Notes: a model not told the origin generated them from the sequence alone. 64,000 bases of DNA from Paenibacillus wulumuqiensis (GCF_000971965.1 NZ_KQ040792.1:1-64000); one strand, 5' to 3'. Counted from the first letter of the stretch, positions 21,287 to 29,945 are shown. Translations and numbers: made by a program.

Positions 21287-22465
21287 TTGAATACTGAAAT
21301 GAATACGGAAAGCAAGCTTATCTATCTGGATCATGCAGCTACTTCCTGGCCCAAGCCGCCTGCTGTTCATGAGGCGGTAATGCATACCCTTCAACATAGC
21401 GCCGCCAATCCCGGCAGGGGCAGTCATCAAATGGCTGTCAGCGCCAGCCGGGTATTATTTGACTGTCGAAAAGTATTGTGCAGACTGCTGGATGTACGCA
21501 ATCCGGTAGACATTGCTTTTACAGGCAATACGACAATGGCGCTCAATATGGCTATTCAGGGCTTCCTGAAGCAGGGAGACCATGTCATTGCCACCATGAC
21601 CGAACATAACTCCGTCTGGCGGCCGCTGGAGGCTCTAAAACGGCAATTGCAGCTGCAGGTGGACTACATTCCTGTAGATAATCAGGGGCAGATTGATTTG
21701 CAGAAAGTAAAAGAAGCATTTCGGCCCAATACCCGCCTGCTGATCTGCAATCACAGTTCCAATCTGCTGGGCAGCATTTTGCCCGCAGCGGAGTTGGCTG
21801 AGCTGGCTCATCGCCACGGTGCCCGCATTCTGCTGGATATCGCTCAGAGTGCCGGGCATATTCCGGTCCGGCTGCAGGAATGGCAGATCGATATGGCTGC
21901 CTTTCCGGGACATAAGGGACTGCTGGGGCCGCAGGGAACCGGTGGTCTCTATATTGCGCCGGATATGGAGCTGGAACCATGGATATACGGTGGAACCGGC
22001 AGTCAGTCGGAGACAGCGGGACAGCCGGATGTACGACCGGACCGCTATGAAGCCGGCACACTCAATACACCGGGTATTGCTGGATTGGCAGCGGGTGTAC
22101 GTCATGTGATGGAACAGTCGGTTGTCCATATTGCACAGCAGGAACAGCAGTTGTCCCAACAGATGATGGAAGGGCTGCTGTCCATACCGGGCTTGCAGAT
22201 TCTGGGACCGGAACTTGGCAGAGAGCGTACCGGTATTGTATCTTTTATAATGGAGCATCAGGACCCGGCACAGATTGCTTTCCGGCTGGATCGCGAATTC
22301 GGTATTGCTGTCAGGGCAGGTATGCATTGTACGCCGCTCGCTCATCGCTCTGCTGGTACCATCGGTACAGGCGCGGTCAGAGCGAGTGTGGGCTACGGAT
22401 CGACAGCGGATGATGTAGAGGCGCTGATTGAGGCAGTACGCCGGATCTCGCAGCAGGAGAGTTAA
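21287..22465 (+). CDS. Cysteine desulfurase-like class V aminotransferase
   Basis: This is a PLP enzyme of the NifS/SufS superfamily and probably a cysteine desulfurase or selenocysteine lyase. It has 392 residues starting at TTG 21287 behind GGAGG; ATG 21299 is an alternative. The N-terminus YLDHAATSWPKP, PLP-binding D184 (LLDIAQSAG), Schiff-base K210 (FPGHKGLLGPQGTGG) and a likely catalytic C348 (RAGMHCTPLAH) are visible. The sequence is of the family often called the EF2568 type. It is 15 bases after parB. A DUF3343 protein, a proposed sulfur or selenium carrier, is encoded about 1 kb downstream. Confidence 0.88.
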   Translation: MNTEMNTESKLIYLDHAATSWPKPPAVHEAVMHTLQHSAANPGRGSHQMAVSASRVLFDCRKVLCRLLDVRNPVDIAFTGNTTMALNMAIQGFLKQGDHVIATMTEHNSVWRPLEALKRQLQLQVDYIPVDNQGQIDLQKVKEAFRPNTRLLICNHSSNLLGSILPAAELAELAHRHGARILLDIAQSAGHIPVRLQEWQIDMAAFPGHKGLLGPQGTGGLYIAPDMELEPWIYGGTGSQSETAGQPDVRPDRYEAGTLNTPGIAGLAAGVRHVMEQSVVHIAQQEQQLSQQMMEGLLSIPGLQILGPELGRERTGIVSFIMEHQDPAQIAFRLDREFGIAVRAGMHCTPLAHRSAGTIGTGAVRASVGYGSTADDVEALIEAVRRISQQES

Positions 22466-22679
22466 GACCCGGGACAGGACCGGCTTTTGGAACGGAATGA
22501 TCATCATACAGTCATATTCCTGGATAATCTGGTGAATATAAGGTAGAAAGTGGTAAAATTCTGGAGCAGGAGATTTATCCTGAACAGATAACCCGTTGCA
22601 GACGCCATAGCTACCAGAAACACGCTGAAAGAAAAAGAACATTACAGTACGGAAAGAAATAAGAGGAGAGCGGACAACG

Positions 22680-23180
22680 ATGGCGGAATTGAATAGTCTG
22701 ATTGCAGAACAGTTATTTGTATGTGTGGGAGTCCTTGCCCTGCTGGTCTTGATCTTGTTGATCATGGTCATGGTACAGGGATCCAGACTGCGCAAAATGC
22801 GCAAACGGTATGAGCTGATGATGTCCGGCAATGGAGTGGAAGATCTGGAAAGCCTGCTGCTTGATCTGAAGCTGCAGCTGGATTCCCTGGAAGATGGAGA
22901 GAACCAGAAAAAGGCTCGTTTCCAGGCCATCGAGGATCGTCTGCGCCGGGTACAGGCCTATACCGGTATCAAGCGGTATAATGCGTTCTCGGAGCACGGC
23001 AGTGATCTCAGCTTCTCGGTAGCCCTTTTGAATGATGAAATGGACGGAATCGTATTGACCGGACTGCACAACCGGGACAGCTCCTACGTGTACGCCAAAC
23101 CGATTGTCAAAGGGGAATCGACCTACAACCTGTCTCCGGAAGAACGGGAAGCCATCAGTCTGGCGAGAGCTTCGTCCTGA
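22680..23180 (+). CDS. DUF4446 family membrane-anchored protein
   Basis: This 166-residue protein has one N-terminal transmembrane segment (about residues 12-33), a predicted coiled coil (about 50-95), then a compact C-terminal domain with QAYTGIKRYNAFSEHGSDLSFSVALL and DGIVLTGLHNRDSSYVYAKP. This pattern is DUF4446, which is often encoded next to parB in Firmicutes. Function is unknown. A terminator follows about 95 bases after the stop. Confidence 0.85.
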   Translation: MAELNSLIAEQLFVCVGVLALLVLILLIMVMVQGSRLRKMRKRYELMMSGNGVEDLESLLLDLKLQLDSLEDGENQKKARFQAIEDRLRRVQAYTGIKRYNAFSEHGSDLSFSVALLNDEMDGIVLTGLHNRDSSYVYAKPIVKGESTYNLSPEEREAISLARASS

Positions 23181-23274
23181 TAGAAAGAACGGAATGAATA
23201 TCCTTATCTTGCGTGAATCGTGTAGAGCGATCATAAAATGATGCAGTTCCAGACAGGGGCATACATATTCCCTG

Positions 23275-23334
23275 AAGCCGCCGTCATGACACAGATCAAG
23301 CCCCTGGGGCTGCTGTAGAATGGCGGCTTTTTTT
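23275..23334 (+). terminator. Terminator after the DUF4446 gene
   Basis: AAGCCGCC (23275-23282) pairs with GGCGGCTT (23322-23329), with an internal CCCC/GGGG hairpin, followed by seven T. The branched stem is longer than usual for a terminator, so an attenuator role for the downstream DUF3343 gene is possible. Confidence 0.7.
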
Positions 23335-23442
23335 GTAGAAAATGCGACCGGGATTGAAGAAGAGGGACATTTATTATTAAACTGGTACATAAGACAAATC
23401 CGTCAGATGGCGAGACAGTCTGCACTGAAGGGGGTAAAGGTA

Positions 23443-23703
23443 ATGATGGAACACAGTCTGGTAATGGCCTTTGATTCTACCCAGCAGGCACTGCGGGCGG
23501 AGATGCTGCTGGAATACGCGGACATTGAAAATGATATGTTTCCGACGCCAAAGGAGATTACAGCAGGGTGCGCCCTGTCGCTGCAGTTTCCGGCAGCAGA
23601 CCTGGAGCAGGTCAGACAGATCGTCCGCGAGGAGCAGGTAGAGATCCGGGGAATTTTCCGGAACAACGAGGGCCGGTATGAACTGCTGGCACAACCGACA
23701 TAA
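23443..23703 (+). CDS. DUF3343 protein, putative sulfur or selenium carrier
   Basis: This is an 86-residue protein of the DUF3343 (putative Se/S carrier-like) family. It shows HSLVMAFDSTQQALRAEMLL, then FPTPKEITAGCALSLQF with the conserved Cys, and ends EVRGIF-like VEIRGIFRNNEG. GGGGG lies about nine bases upstream of the ATG pair at 23443/23446. The cysteine desulfurase-like gene upstream makes a persulfide or selenium relay plausible, but that is inferred from family and neighbourhood only. Confidence 0.8.
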   Translation: MMEHSLVMAFDSTQQALRAEMLLEYADIENDMFPTPKEITAGCALSLQFPAADLEQVRQIVREEQVEIRGIFRNNEGRYELLAQPT

Positions 23704-23728
23704 CCGGAAAAGCAAGGAGGATGAATTA

Positions 23729-24754
23729 ATGAATTTATTTTTAACAGGAAAAGCTGCAGAGGGAGACGGAATTACCGAGAATGCAGCCAAGGAAATTAAC
23801 AGCTTTACCAGCGAGTTTTGGAATTGGTTTACCGATATATCGATGTGGTCGCATATTGCGTTCTCAGCGCTGCGCATTGTCATTATTTTCATCCTGACCC
23901 GCATAGCGATCAAGTTGATCAACAAGGTAATCGATCGCTCTCTGGCAGGCAAGGACAAAACGCGAATCGCTGCCAATCCGAGACGGCTGATCACAATTCG
24001 TGAGTTATCCAAAAACGTCGTATCCAGTGTATTCAACTTTATTATGATTATGCTGGTCTTGAATGAATTCGGGTTCAATCTGGCACCACTGCTGGCCGGG
24101 GCCGGAGTGGCTGGTCTGGCGATCAGCTTTGGGGCCCAGAGTATTATCAAGGATATTATTACCGGGTTCTTTATTATTTTTGAAGATCAGTTTGCGGTAG
24201 GCGATGTGATTCAGACAGGTACGTATAAGGGAACCGTGCAGATGGTCGGCCTGCGTACGACACGCCTGATCAGCTGGAACGGGGAAGTGAATATTATTCC
24301 CAATGGCTCGATTATCAGCGTAACCAACTTCTCACTGTCCAATTCGCTCGCTGTGGTCGATATTCCGATGAGCATGGATCGTTCGCTGGAAGAAGCGCGC
24401 CTGCTTGTTACGAGAGCAACGGAGCATATGAATAATGACAAAGATGAAGTGCTCGATGCGCCGGAAATTCTCGGTATACAGACTCTGACAACAGGCGAAT
24501 ATTCCCTGCGGATTATCGCCAAATGTCAACCGAATTCCCGTGCAGATGTAGAGAGAGCCATCCATACGGCTATCAAAATACAGCTGGATCAGGATAAGGA
24601 GCGTCAGCGTCTGGAAGAGGAACGCAAAGCCGCTGCCGAAGCACAGCCAGCGGCTGTGGAACTGCAAAAAGAAGCGGCAGATGCGCCTGTCACAGGTGTA
24701 TTAAAAACGGAAGTTAACGAAAAGCGCGATCCCAAAGAATCGAATGATAAATAA
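23729..24754 (+). CDS. Small-conductance mechanosensitive channel, MscS family
   Basis: This is an osmotic-shock release channel of 341 residues. The start MNLFLTGKAAEG at 23729 follows AAGGAGG. Three transmembrane segments lie within the first 150 residues, and TM3 is the glycine/alanine-rich pore helix LLAGAGVAGLAISFGAQSI. The beta domain follows with FIIFEDQFAVGDVIQTG and NGSIISVTNFS. The C-terminal about 60 residues are charged and Ala-rich. It corresponds to the YkuT/MscS-type channel often found near parB in Bacilli. Confidence 0.93.
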   Translation: MNLFLTGKAAEGDGITENAAKEINSFTSEFWNWFTDISMWSHIAFSALRIVIIFILTRIAIKLINKVIDRSLAGKDKTRIAANPRRLITIRELSKNVVSSVFNFIMIMLVLNEFGFNLAPLLAGAGVAGLAISFGAQSIIKDIITGFFIIFEDQFAVGDVIQTGTYKGTVQMVGLRTTRLISWNGEVNIIPNGSIISVTNFSLSNSLAVVDIPMSMDRSLEEARLLVTRATEHMNNDKDEVLDAPEILGIQTLTTGEYSLRIIAKCQPNSRADVERAIHTAIKIQLDQDKERQRLEEERKAAAEAQPAAVELQKEAADAPVTGVLKTEVNEKRDPKESNDK

Positions 24755-24872
24755 AGCCAGAAATCTGGTAAAATGATTGTGAATAAACAATCGGCGGCAT
24801 TACGCAAGAGATTGGGAAAGTTATGCACATCCGCAAACAGAACGCGGCTCAGGAAAAGAGAGGGTGTACCGA

Positions 24873-25097
24873 ATGGAGCGCAAGCAGTTTCAACTGGGAG
24901 ATATCGTGCAGATGAAAAAACCGCATCCGTGCGGCAGCAATGAAATGGAAGTCATCCGGATGGGGATGGATATTCGGATTAAATGTGTAGGCTGCAAGCA
25001 TAGTGTGCTTGTACCAAGAGCCAAGTTTGAGAAAAATATGAAAAAAGTGCTGCGATCGGCTGCAGATTCAGAACAAATCATGCCGACCGGAGAGTAA
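24873..25097 (+). CDS. DUF951 domain-containing protein
   Basis: This is a 74-residue protein with FQLGDIVQMKKPHPCGSNE, RMGMDIRIKCVGC and a following VLVPRAKFEKNMKKV. The layout matches DUF951, a small family with conserved Cys residues (CG and CxxC) that is encoded next to mscS and ychF in Firmicutes. I chose ATG 24873 because GAGAGGG lies upstream; GTG 24864 is in frame. No function is established. Confidence 0.88.
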   Translation: MERKQFQLGDIVQMKKPHPCGSNEMEVIRMGMDIRIKCVGCKHSVLVPRAKFEKNMKKVLRSAADSEQIMPTGE

Positions 25098-25164
25098 AAA
25101 GAAAGAGCGGCAAAAATAGATTCAAAAAAGTTATCAACAGCCTTACAAGGCATAATAACGCACC

Positions 25165-25198
25165 AAAAACGGTTATCCACTGTGGATAACCGTTTTTT
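25165..25198. terminator. Bidirectional terminator containing DnaA boxes
   Basis: AAAAACGGTTATCCAC (25165-25180) and its exact complement (25182-25197) surround a single T, so the perfect stem has 16 pairs with T-runs on both strands. It lies between the convergent DUF951 and TVP38-type genes. The palindrome contains a perfect DnaA box TGTGGATAA (25181-25189) and a one-mismatch box TTATCCACT (25173-25181). Another near match, TTATCAACA, is at 25131-25139. Confidence 0.85.
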
Positions 25199-25251
25199 CT
25201 CTTGATGGACGCTACCGCTGCGCCAATTGGCTGGTTGTCACAGCAATGCGC

Positions 25252-25920
25252 TTAATCCAGATTACGGCTGGATCTATATTTTACATAAAGACGATACAGG
25301 ATGATCATTAGCAAAAGATATACACCGACGATAAGCAGTGTTCTCTTCGGATTACTCATGAACTGGCTGCCCACGGAAGAAAATAAAAACATGACAGGCA
25401 GCTTGCCGATCATCGTAGCCAGCAGGAACGTTTTCCAGGAGATGCGGGCCATCGAGCAGGTGATATTGATTAGCTGAGACGGAACGATCGGCAGCATACG
25501 CGCAAAAACAATGGCTACAAAAGCATGTCTCTGCAGCTGCTGCATAAAAGGATGAGCCGACCGCTTCGATTCTGGAGAAACCGGAGACATCGTTACTCTA
25601 ACAACCCCGTACATCAGCAAAGAGGCGAGCGTAGAGCATAACAAGGAGAGCAGTCCTCCGGCAAACCATCCGTACAGAAAACCGAACAAACCGCTCACGA
25701 TGCCATAGGGGACAATCGGAAAAAAACCAACAAGCAAACCAATAATAAACAGTAGGAAAAGAGAAGGATGCTGCTGAATAGACTCTAGTTTGTCCTGGAG
25801 CGGAACCCGGTAAGCCATGATAATGACCAACAAAATCACATAGATAGCGGCCACTATTATTTTGCTGGTCCATGCGGAGCTGAAGAGCCGGTAGCGGAGT
25901 CGTGAAGGTAATTTTCTCAT
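25252..25920 (-). CDS. TVP38/TMEM64 family membrane protein (VTT domain)
   Basis: This 222-residue integral membrane protein has a basic N-terminus and about five or six hydrophobic segments. The VTT/SNARE-associated core reads VPYGIVSGLFGFLYGWFAGG and later FARMLPIVPSQLINITCSMA with the conserved P-x-x-x-x-N pattern, then LPVMFLFSSVG. Proteins of this family are related to DedA and are proposed to move lipids between leaflets. AAAGGAGA precedes the ATG. It is transcribed against the surrounding leading-strand genes. Confidence 0.85.
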   Translation of the reverse strand: MRKLPSRLRYRLFSSAWTSKIIVAAIYVILLVIIMAYRVPLQDKLESIQQHPSLFLLFIIGLLVGFFPIVPYGIVSGLFGFLYGWFAGGLLSLLCSTLASLLMYGVVRVTMSPVSPESKRSAHPFMQQLQRHAFVAIVFARMLPIVPSQLINITCSMARISWKTFLLATMIGKLPVMFLFSSVGSQFMSNPKRTLLIVGVYLLLMIILYRLYVKYRSSRNLD

Positions 25921-26046
25921 TGGATCTCCTTTCGACAGATAGTGTAAACGAACTTGGCGATCGGACGAAATGATGTATGCGCTTTAACAAGAAGAAAAGG
26001 CACAGATGCAAAAGAATTAAGATGTGACATGAACGATTCATTATTT

Positions 26047-26074
26047 AAAAGTTATCCACAGTGGATAACTTTTT
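26047..26074. terminator. Second DnaA-box palindrome, terminator-like
   Basis: AAAAGTTATCCAC (26047-26059) and its exact complement (26061-26073) surround one A, with T-runs on both strands. It carries a perfect DnaA box TTATCCACA (26052-26060) and a one-mismatch one (26060-26068). The core is the same as in the hairpin at 25165. It lies just after the small hydrophobic ORF on the minus strand and upstream of the TVP38-type gene. Confidence 0.75.
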
Positions 26075-26125
26075 GTTGTTTTGAGGAATATATGGTGAGG
26101 GATATAAGAGTGCTCCTAGCATAGA

Positions 26126-26368
26126 TCATAAAAGATAAAGCAGAAAGCGTCGAGGCATTCCAATCATCATAGCAGGCATCCGGCTGTAGACAATCTTTCC
26201 TATCATATAACGAAATCCTGACAATGCAAGTCGTTGCCAAAAGGTAACGAAACCAATTGGCAACGACTTAATTACGAAATGGTATCCAAAATAGCCAGCA
26301 GCAAAAGGAATAAACATACAGAAAAACAGTATAAAACCGAGTGCGGTATTGAAGGCAAAGGGCAGCAT
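26126..26368 (-). CDS. Possible small hydrophobic membrane protein
   Basis: This 80-codon frame encodes a hydrophobic polypeptide with about two membrane segments (residues 8-30 and 34-55) and a basic end (MIGMPRRFLLYLL). A strong terminator-like hairpin lies 52 bases after its stop, which favours a real transcript. Against it, the ATG has no ribosome binding site. A GAGGAGG 30 bases upstream is spaced for no usable in-frame start. It could be a decayed or frameshifted gene. I do not recognise the family. Confidence 0.3.
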   Translation of the reverse strand: MLPFAFNTALGFILFFCMFIPFAAGYFGYHFVIKSLPIGFVTFWQRLALSGFRYMIGKIVYSRMPAMMIGMPRRFLLYLL

Positions 26369-26423
26369 GAGAGGGATCGGATAGAGTACTTCAATCCTCC
26401 TCAGAAAATGTTGAATACGTCTA

Positions 26424-26452
26424 TTGCCAATGCTGAAATAATCAAGTATAAT
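26424..26452 (+). promoter_or_regulatory. Promoter of tRNA-Ser
   Basis: TTGCCA (26424-26429) and TATAAT (26447-26452) are exactly 17 bases apart, placing the start of transcription about 35 bases before the mature tRNA. Confidence 0.8.
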
Positions 26453-26495
26453 CAGTTTTGTCGTAAATTGGACATTTTGAAACGGTCTATATTAC

Positions 26496-26587
26496 GGAGA
26501 GGTACCCAAGCGGTTATAAGGGGACTGACTCGAAATCAGTTAGGCGTCTTAGGGCGTGCGAGGGTTCGAATCCCTCTCTCTCCGCCA
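26496..26587 (+). tRNA. tRNA-Ser, anticodon CGA
   Basis: This is a 92-base class II tRNA. The acceptor arm GGAGAGG pairs with TCTCTCC, and the anticodon stem ACTGA/TCAGT encloses loop CTCGAAA, giving anticodon CGA (codon UCG). A long variable arm follows (GGCGTCTTAGGGCGTGC). The T arm is GAGGGTTCGAATCCCTC, and CCA is encoded after discriminator G. It stands alone rather than in a tRNA cluster. Confidence 0.97.
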
Positions 26588-26834
26588 TCCCATATTGATT
26601 TTGCTACATATATATAGCGCTCAGCACTGGAGCGCGGCAAACATCGTGACTAAGCTCTGCTGCAGTTTTCTGCGGTGGAGCTTCTTTATTTTATCTGGCT
26701 ATTTAATGGCAGTTCTTATTAAAAATGTCTTGTGTTTATACTTTATCTCTGATAGACTAATAGGGTTCGAGTTTGTGCTCGATCCTTGCTCCTGGCATTG
26801 ATCAGGGGCCTTAGTCCAAGAGGAGGTGAAAACT

Positions 26835-27122
26835 ATGCGCAACTATGAAGTAATGTACATCCTGCGTCCAGAAATGGAGCAAGAAGCAGTTGAAGCACTC
26901 AACGAGCGTTTCAAAGGCATCATTACAACTGACGGCGAAATTACGAAGCACGATGTAATGGGTAAGCGTCGCCTTGCGTATGAGATCAAGAAAATTCGTG
27001 ATGGTATTTATGTTCTTGTTAACTTCACAGCTACACCAGCTGTTGTTGCAGAACTTGAGCGTATCATGAAAATTTCTGACGATGTTATTCGTTATCTCAT
27101 TACTGTTGATGTAACAAAATAA
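26835..27122 (+). CDS. rpsF: 30S ribosomal protein S6
   Basis: This is the S6 ribosomal protein of 95 residues, which binds S18 on the 30S platform. The start MRNYEVMYILRPE at 26835 follows AGAGGAGG; the ATG three codons upstream lies inside that site. Signature parts are GKRRLAYEIKKIRDGIYVLVNF. It begins the S6-SSB-S18 operon. A small hairpin CGAG/CTCG occurs in the leader near 26769-26782, but I could not identify an S6-S18 binding motif with confidence. Confidence 0.97.
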   Translation: MRNYEVMYILRPEMEQEAVEALNERFKGIITTDGEITKHDVMGKRRLAYEIKKIRDGIYVLVNFTATPAVVAELERIMKISDDVIRYLITVDVTK

Positions 27123-27160
27123 GAAATTGAATTGTAAACTCGTTTGAGGAGGGGATTGGA

Positions 27161-27655
27161 TTGTTGAACCGTGTCATTTTGATCGGACGGTTGACCAAAG
27201 ACCCGGAACTTCGCTACACACCTGCGGGTGTGGCTGTTACGCAGTTTACGCTGGCGGTGGATCGTCCTTTTACGAGCCAGGGTGGAGAGCGCGAAGCGGA
27301 CTTTATTCCGGTCGTAACATGGAGACAACTGGCAGAGACCTGCGCCAACTATTTGCGGAAAGGCCGCTTAACAGCGGTTGAAGGACGCATTCAGGTACGT
27401 AACTATGAGAATAACGAAGGTAAACGTGTCTACGTTACTGAAGTTATCGCTGATAATGTACGCTTCCTGGAGTCCAACCGTGATGGAGGGAACAGTACTG
27501 GTGGAGGCAATCGTGAGGAAGCACCTTACGGCGGCGGTAACAGCAATAACAGTAACCGCAGCAGCAATGGAAACAGCTACTCACGTGACAATCAGGATCC
27601 ATTTTCCGATGACGGTAAACCGATAGATATATCCGATGATGATTTGCCATTTTAA
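27161..27655 (+). CDS. ssb: Single-stranded DNA-binding protein
   Basis: SSB coats single-stranded DNA at forks. The product has 164 residues and starts at TTG 27161 with GAGGAGGGG upstream. The OB fold is [21 protein letters not shown] to [14 protein letters not shown], then a Gly/Asn/Ser-rich linker (about residues 112-145), and the conserved acidic tip DDDLPF that binds partner proteins. It lies between rpsF and rpsR, the usual Firmicute operon. Confidence 0.98.
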   Translation: MLNRVILIGRLTKDPELRYTPAGVAVTQFTLAVDRPFTSQGGEREADFIPVVTWRQLAETCANYLRKGRLTAVEGRIQVRNYENNEGKRVYVTEVIADNVRFLESNRDGGNSTGGGNREEAPYGGGNSNNSNRSSNGNSYSRDNQDPFSDDGKPIDISDDDLPF

Positions 27656-27676
27656 AAACGGAAAGGAATGAATCAG

Positions 27677-27952
27677 ATGAGCTTTAATAGACGTGAAAGC
27701 GGAGATGGAGAAGGCAGACGTCCAGGCGGACGCCGTGGCCGTAACAAGCGCCGTAAAGTATGTTACTTCACTGTAAACAAAATCACTCACATCGACTATA
27801 AAGATACGGACCTGCTTCGTAAATTTATCAGTGAGCGTGGTAAAATCTTGCCACGTCGTGTGACTGGTACAAGTGCAAAATATCAGCGTATGCTGACTAT
27901 CGCGATTAAACGTTCCCGTCAAATCGCACTGCTGCCATACACTACTGAATAG
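27677..27952 (+). CDS. rpsR: 30S ribosomal protein S18
   Basis: The 91-residue S18 partner of S6 has core [20 protein letters not shown] and [17 protein letters not shown], ending [11 protein letters not shown]. The start at 27677 is preferred because GAAAGGA is nine bases upstream; ATG 27668 directly abuts that site. The N-terminal 25 residues are Arg/Gly-rich. It closes the operon and is followed by a terminator. Confidence 0.96.
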   Translation: MSFNRRESGDGEGRRPGGRRGRNKRRKVCYFTVNKITHIDYKDTDLLRKFISERGKILPRRVTGTSAKYQRMLTIAIKRSRQIALLPYTTE

Positions 27953-27997
27953 TAGCAGATATCGATTCGGAGCAGCGGCTTGACCGTACTCCGATCC

Positions 27998-28056
27998 AAA
28001 GCGCACAGAAGGAAATCTTCTTTATTGAAGATCTTCATCTGTGCGCTTTTTGTTTT
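27998..28056 (+). terminator. Terminator after rpsR
   Basis: AAAGCGCACAGA (27998-28009) pairs with TCTGTGCGCTTT (28037-28048), with an internal stem TCTTC/GAAGA, followed by T-rich sequence. This is a long stem that ends the ribosomal operon. Confidence 0.85.
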
Positions 28057-28254
28057 GCCCAAATCCAGGCAGAACAAGCGAAGGAACCAGCTATTTTCTA
28101 ACCCAAAGCAGGGTGATTGCGGGTGGATTATACCGGATTATAAATATAAAAAATAAACAAAGTGATCCAAAAATGAAAAGCGCCCGTTTATCCAATCATG
28201 GACGGCAAAACAGAAATAGAAAACAAAATTCACTTACAATAGGGAGCCTACACT

Positions 28255-29877
28255 ATGAAAATTCAAAAATTGATCGTACCCGCATTGAGTCTTTCTCTAC
28301 TTCTTCCGGCAGCTGGCACATTTGCAGCGACACCGGTAACTGCAGCACCAACGGTTAGCACCAAGGCAGCCGATCTTCGTGCAGGCCTGGATTACTTACT
28401 ATCCGAACATTTCGCACTGGCGGTTGTAGCCATGACCAAAGCGTATGAAGGCGCACCTGATGCCAAGCAGGCTTATGATGCACTGGATCAGAACGCACTG
28501 GACATGCAGCCGGCCATTGAAGCGATCTACGGAAAAGCAGGCGCAGCAGAATTCGAAAGAATCTTCCGTGCCCACAACAAATACACAGATAACCTCGTGA
28601 AAGCGACCAAAATGAACAACAAGGCAGCCATCAAAAAAGCCGAAGCTGAAGTACAGGGATTCGTGGATGAGTTCTCCAAATTCCTCGCAACGGCTACAGA
28701 AGGCAAACTGCCGCAAAAAGCAGCTGCACAGGCACTGCGCATGCATGAAGACCAGGTACAGGATGTATTCGAGAAGTATGTAGCCGGTGACTACAACGGA
28801 GCATACATGGAATACCGTGAAGGATTCGAGACCATGTTTACGGTAAGTAAAGCTCTGTCCGGCGCGATCGTCGCCCAGAATCCTGCCAAGTTCAATAATG
28901 GATCGGTCGATACACCGGCAGCGGATCTGCGCTCGGCGCTGAACCATCTCGCCGCAGAACATTTTGCCTTGTCCGTACTGCAAATGCAAAAACAATATAA
29001 CGGTAATGCCAAGGAGTCCGCTGCATTGATCAAAGCTGAAGCAGCCAATACGGCAGCCTTCAAGAAAGCGATCACTTCCATCTACGGAGCAGAAGGCGGC
29101 AACCAGTTTGAGCAAATCTGGGTTACCAATCACATCAAAGCACAGAGCGATTATGTGACAGCGCTGAAAAAAGGAGATAAAACGTCTCTGCAGGCTGTCA
29201 AAGACCGCATTACCGATTTTACAAAAGAATTCTCCACCTTCCTCGGAGCTGCTACAGCTAACAATCTGCCAGCAAGCGCAGCTGCGAAAGCACTAATGAC
29301 TCATGAGAAGCAGGTACAATCCGTTATCGACCAGTATGCGTCCAAACAGTATGCTGCTGCCTACAAAGCGGATCGTGAAGGATTCAAAACGATGTTCGGT
29401 ATCGGTGAAGCGCTGGGCGGAGCAATCGTCAAGCAGTATCCTGATAAATTCAAAGCGGCAGCTGCTCCGGCACCAGCCAAACCAGCCAATGCTTCGATGA
29501 TGACCGTATGGATGAAGCTGAACAGCAAGCAGCTCAAAATTGGCGACAAAACAACCATGATGGATACGATGCCCGTAGTGAAAAACGGTACGACTTATAT
29601 CCCGCTGCGCTATCTGGCAGAAGGCATTGGCGCCAAAGTGAAATGGAACAAATCCGCTGGTGAAGTTACCGTAATGGCTGGTAAAGACACAATGAAGTTC
29701 TGGATTAACAAAACGGCGGTTAATGTAAATGGCAAGACGCAGCAGCTTGAAGCGACTTCTATGGTAAACAGTGACGGCAGAACGCTGGTTCCTCTGCGCT
29801 CCATCACCGAGCTGCTCGGTTGGGATGTAAAATGGAACAAGTCTAACGGTGCAATTACCCTGACCAAATCCATGTAA
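28255..29877 (+). CDS. Secreted protein, duplicated helical domain plus copper amine oxidase N-like domain
   Basis: This 540-residue exported protein has a signal peptide (residues 1-24, cleavage near TFAAT). Two tandem copies of a helical domain follow (about 39-213 and 223-399), roughly 185 residues apart in register, joined by a Pro/Ala linker to a C-terminal copper amine oxidase N-like (stalk) domain (about 418-540). Each repeat has LRxxLxxLxxEHFAL, an internal His, MHExQVQ or THEKQVQ, and REGFxTMF. The three His align (52/236, 107/293, 164/350). The repeat domain is not one I can name. The aligned His and Glu could bind metal or haem, which is inference. GGGAG precedes the ATG. Confidence 0.75.
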   Translation: MKIQKLIVPALSLSLLLPAAGTFAATPVTAAPTVSTKAADLRAGLDYLLSEHFALAVVAMTKAYEGAPDAKQAYDALDQNALDMQPAIEAIYGKAGAAEFERIFRAHNKYTDNLVKATKMNNKAAIKKAEAEVQGFVDEFSKFLATATEGKLPQKAAAQALRMHEDQVQDVFEKYVAGDYNGAYMEYREGFETMFTVSKALSGAIVAQNPAKFNNGSVDTPAADLRSALNHLAAEHFALSVLQMQKQYNGNAKESAALIKAEAANTAAFKKAITSIYGAEGGNQFEQIWVTNHIKAQSDYVTALKKGDKTSLQAVKDRITDFTKEFSTFLGAATANNLPASAAAKALMTHEKQVQSVIDQYASKQYAAAYKADREGFKTMFGIGEALGGAIVKQYPDKFKAAAAPAPAKPANASMMTVWMKLNSKQLKIGDKTTMMDTMPVVKNGTTYIPLRYLAEGIGAKVKWNKSAGEVTVMAGKDTMKFWINKTAVNVNGKTQQLEATSMVNSDGRTLVPLRSITELLGWDVKWNKSNGAITLTKSM

Positions 29878-29945
29878 TTCAATACAACCATGATCTTTCT
29901 GGAATGCCTGTCCTTATCTTTATGATCTATTAAGATTGCTAAAAT

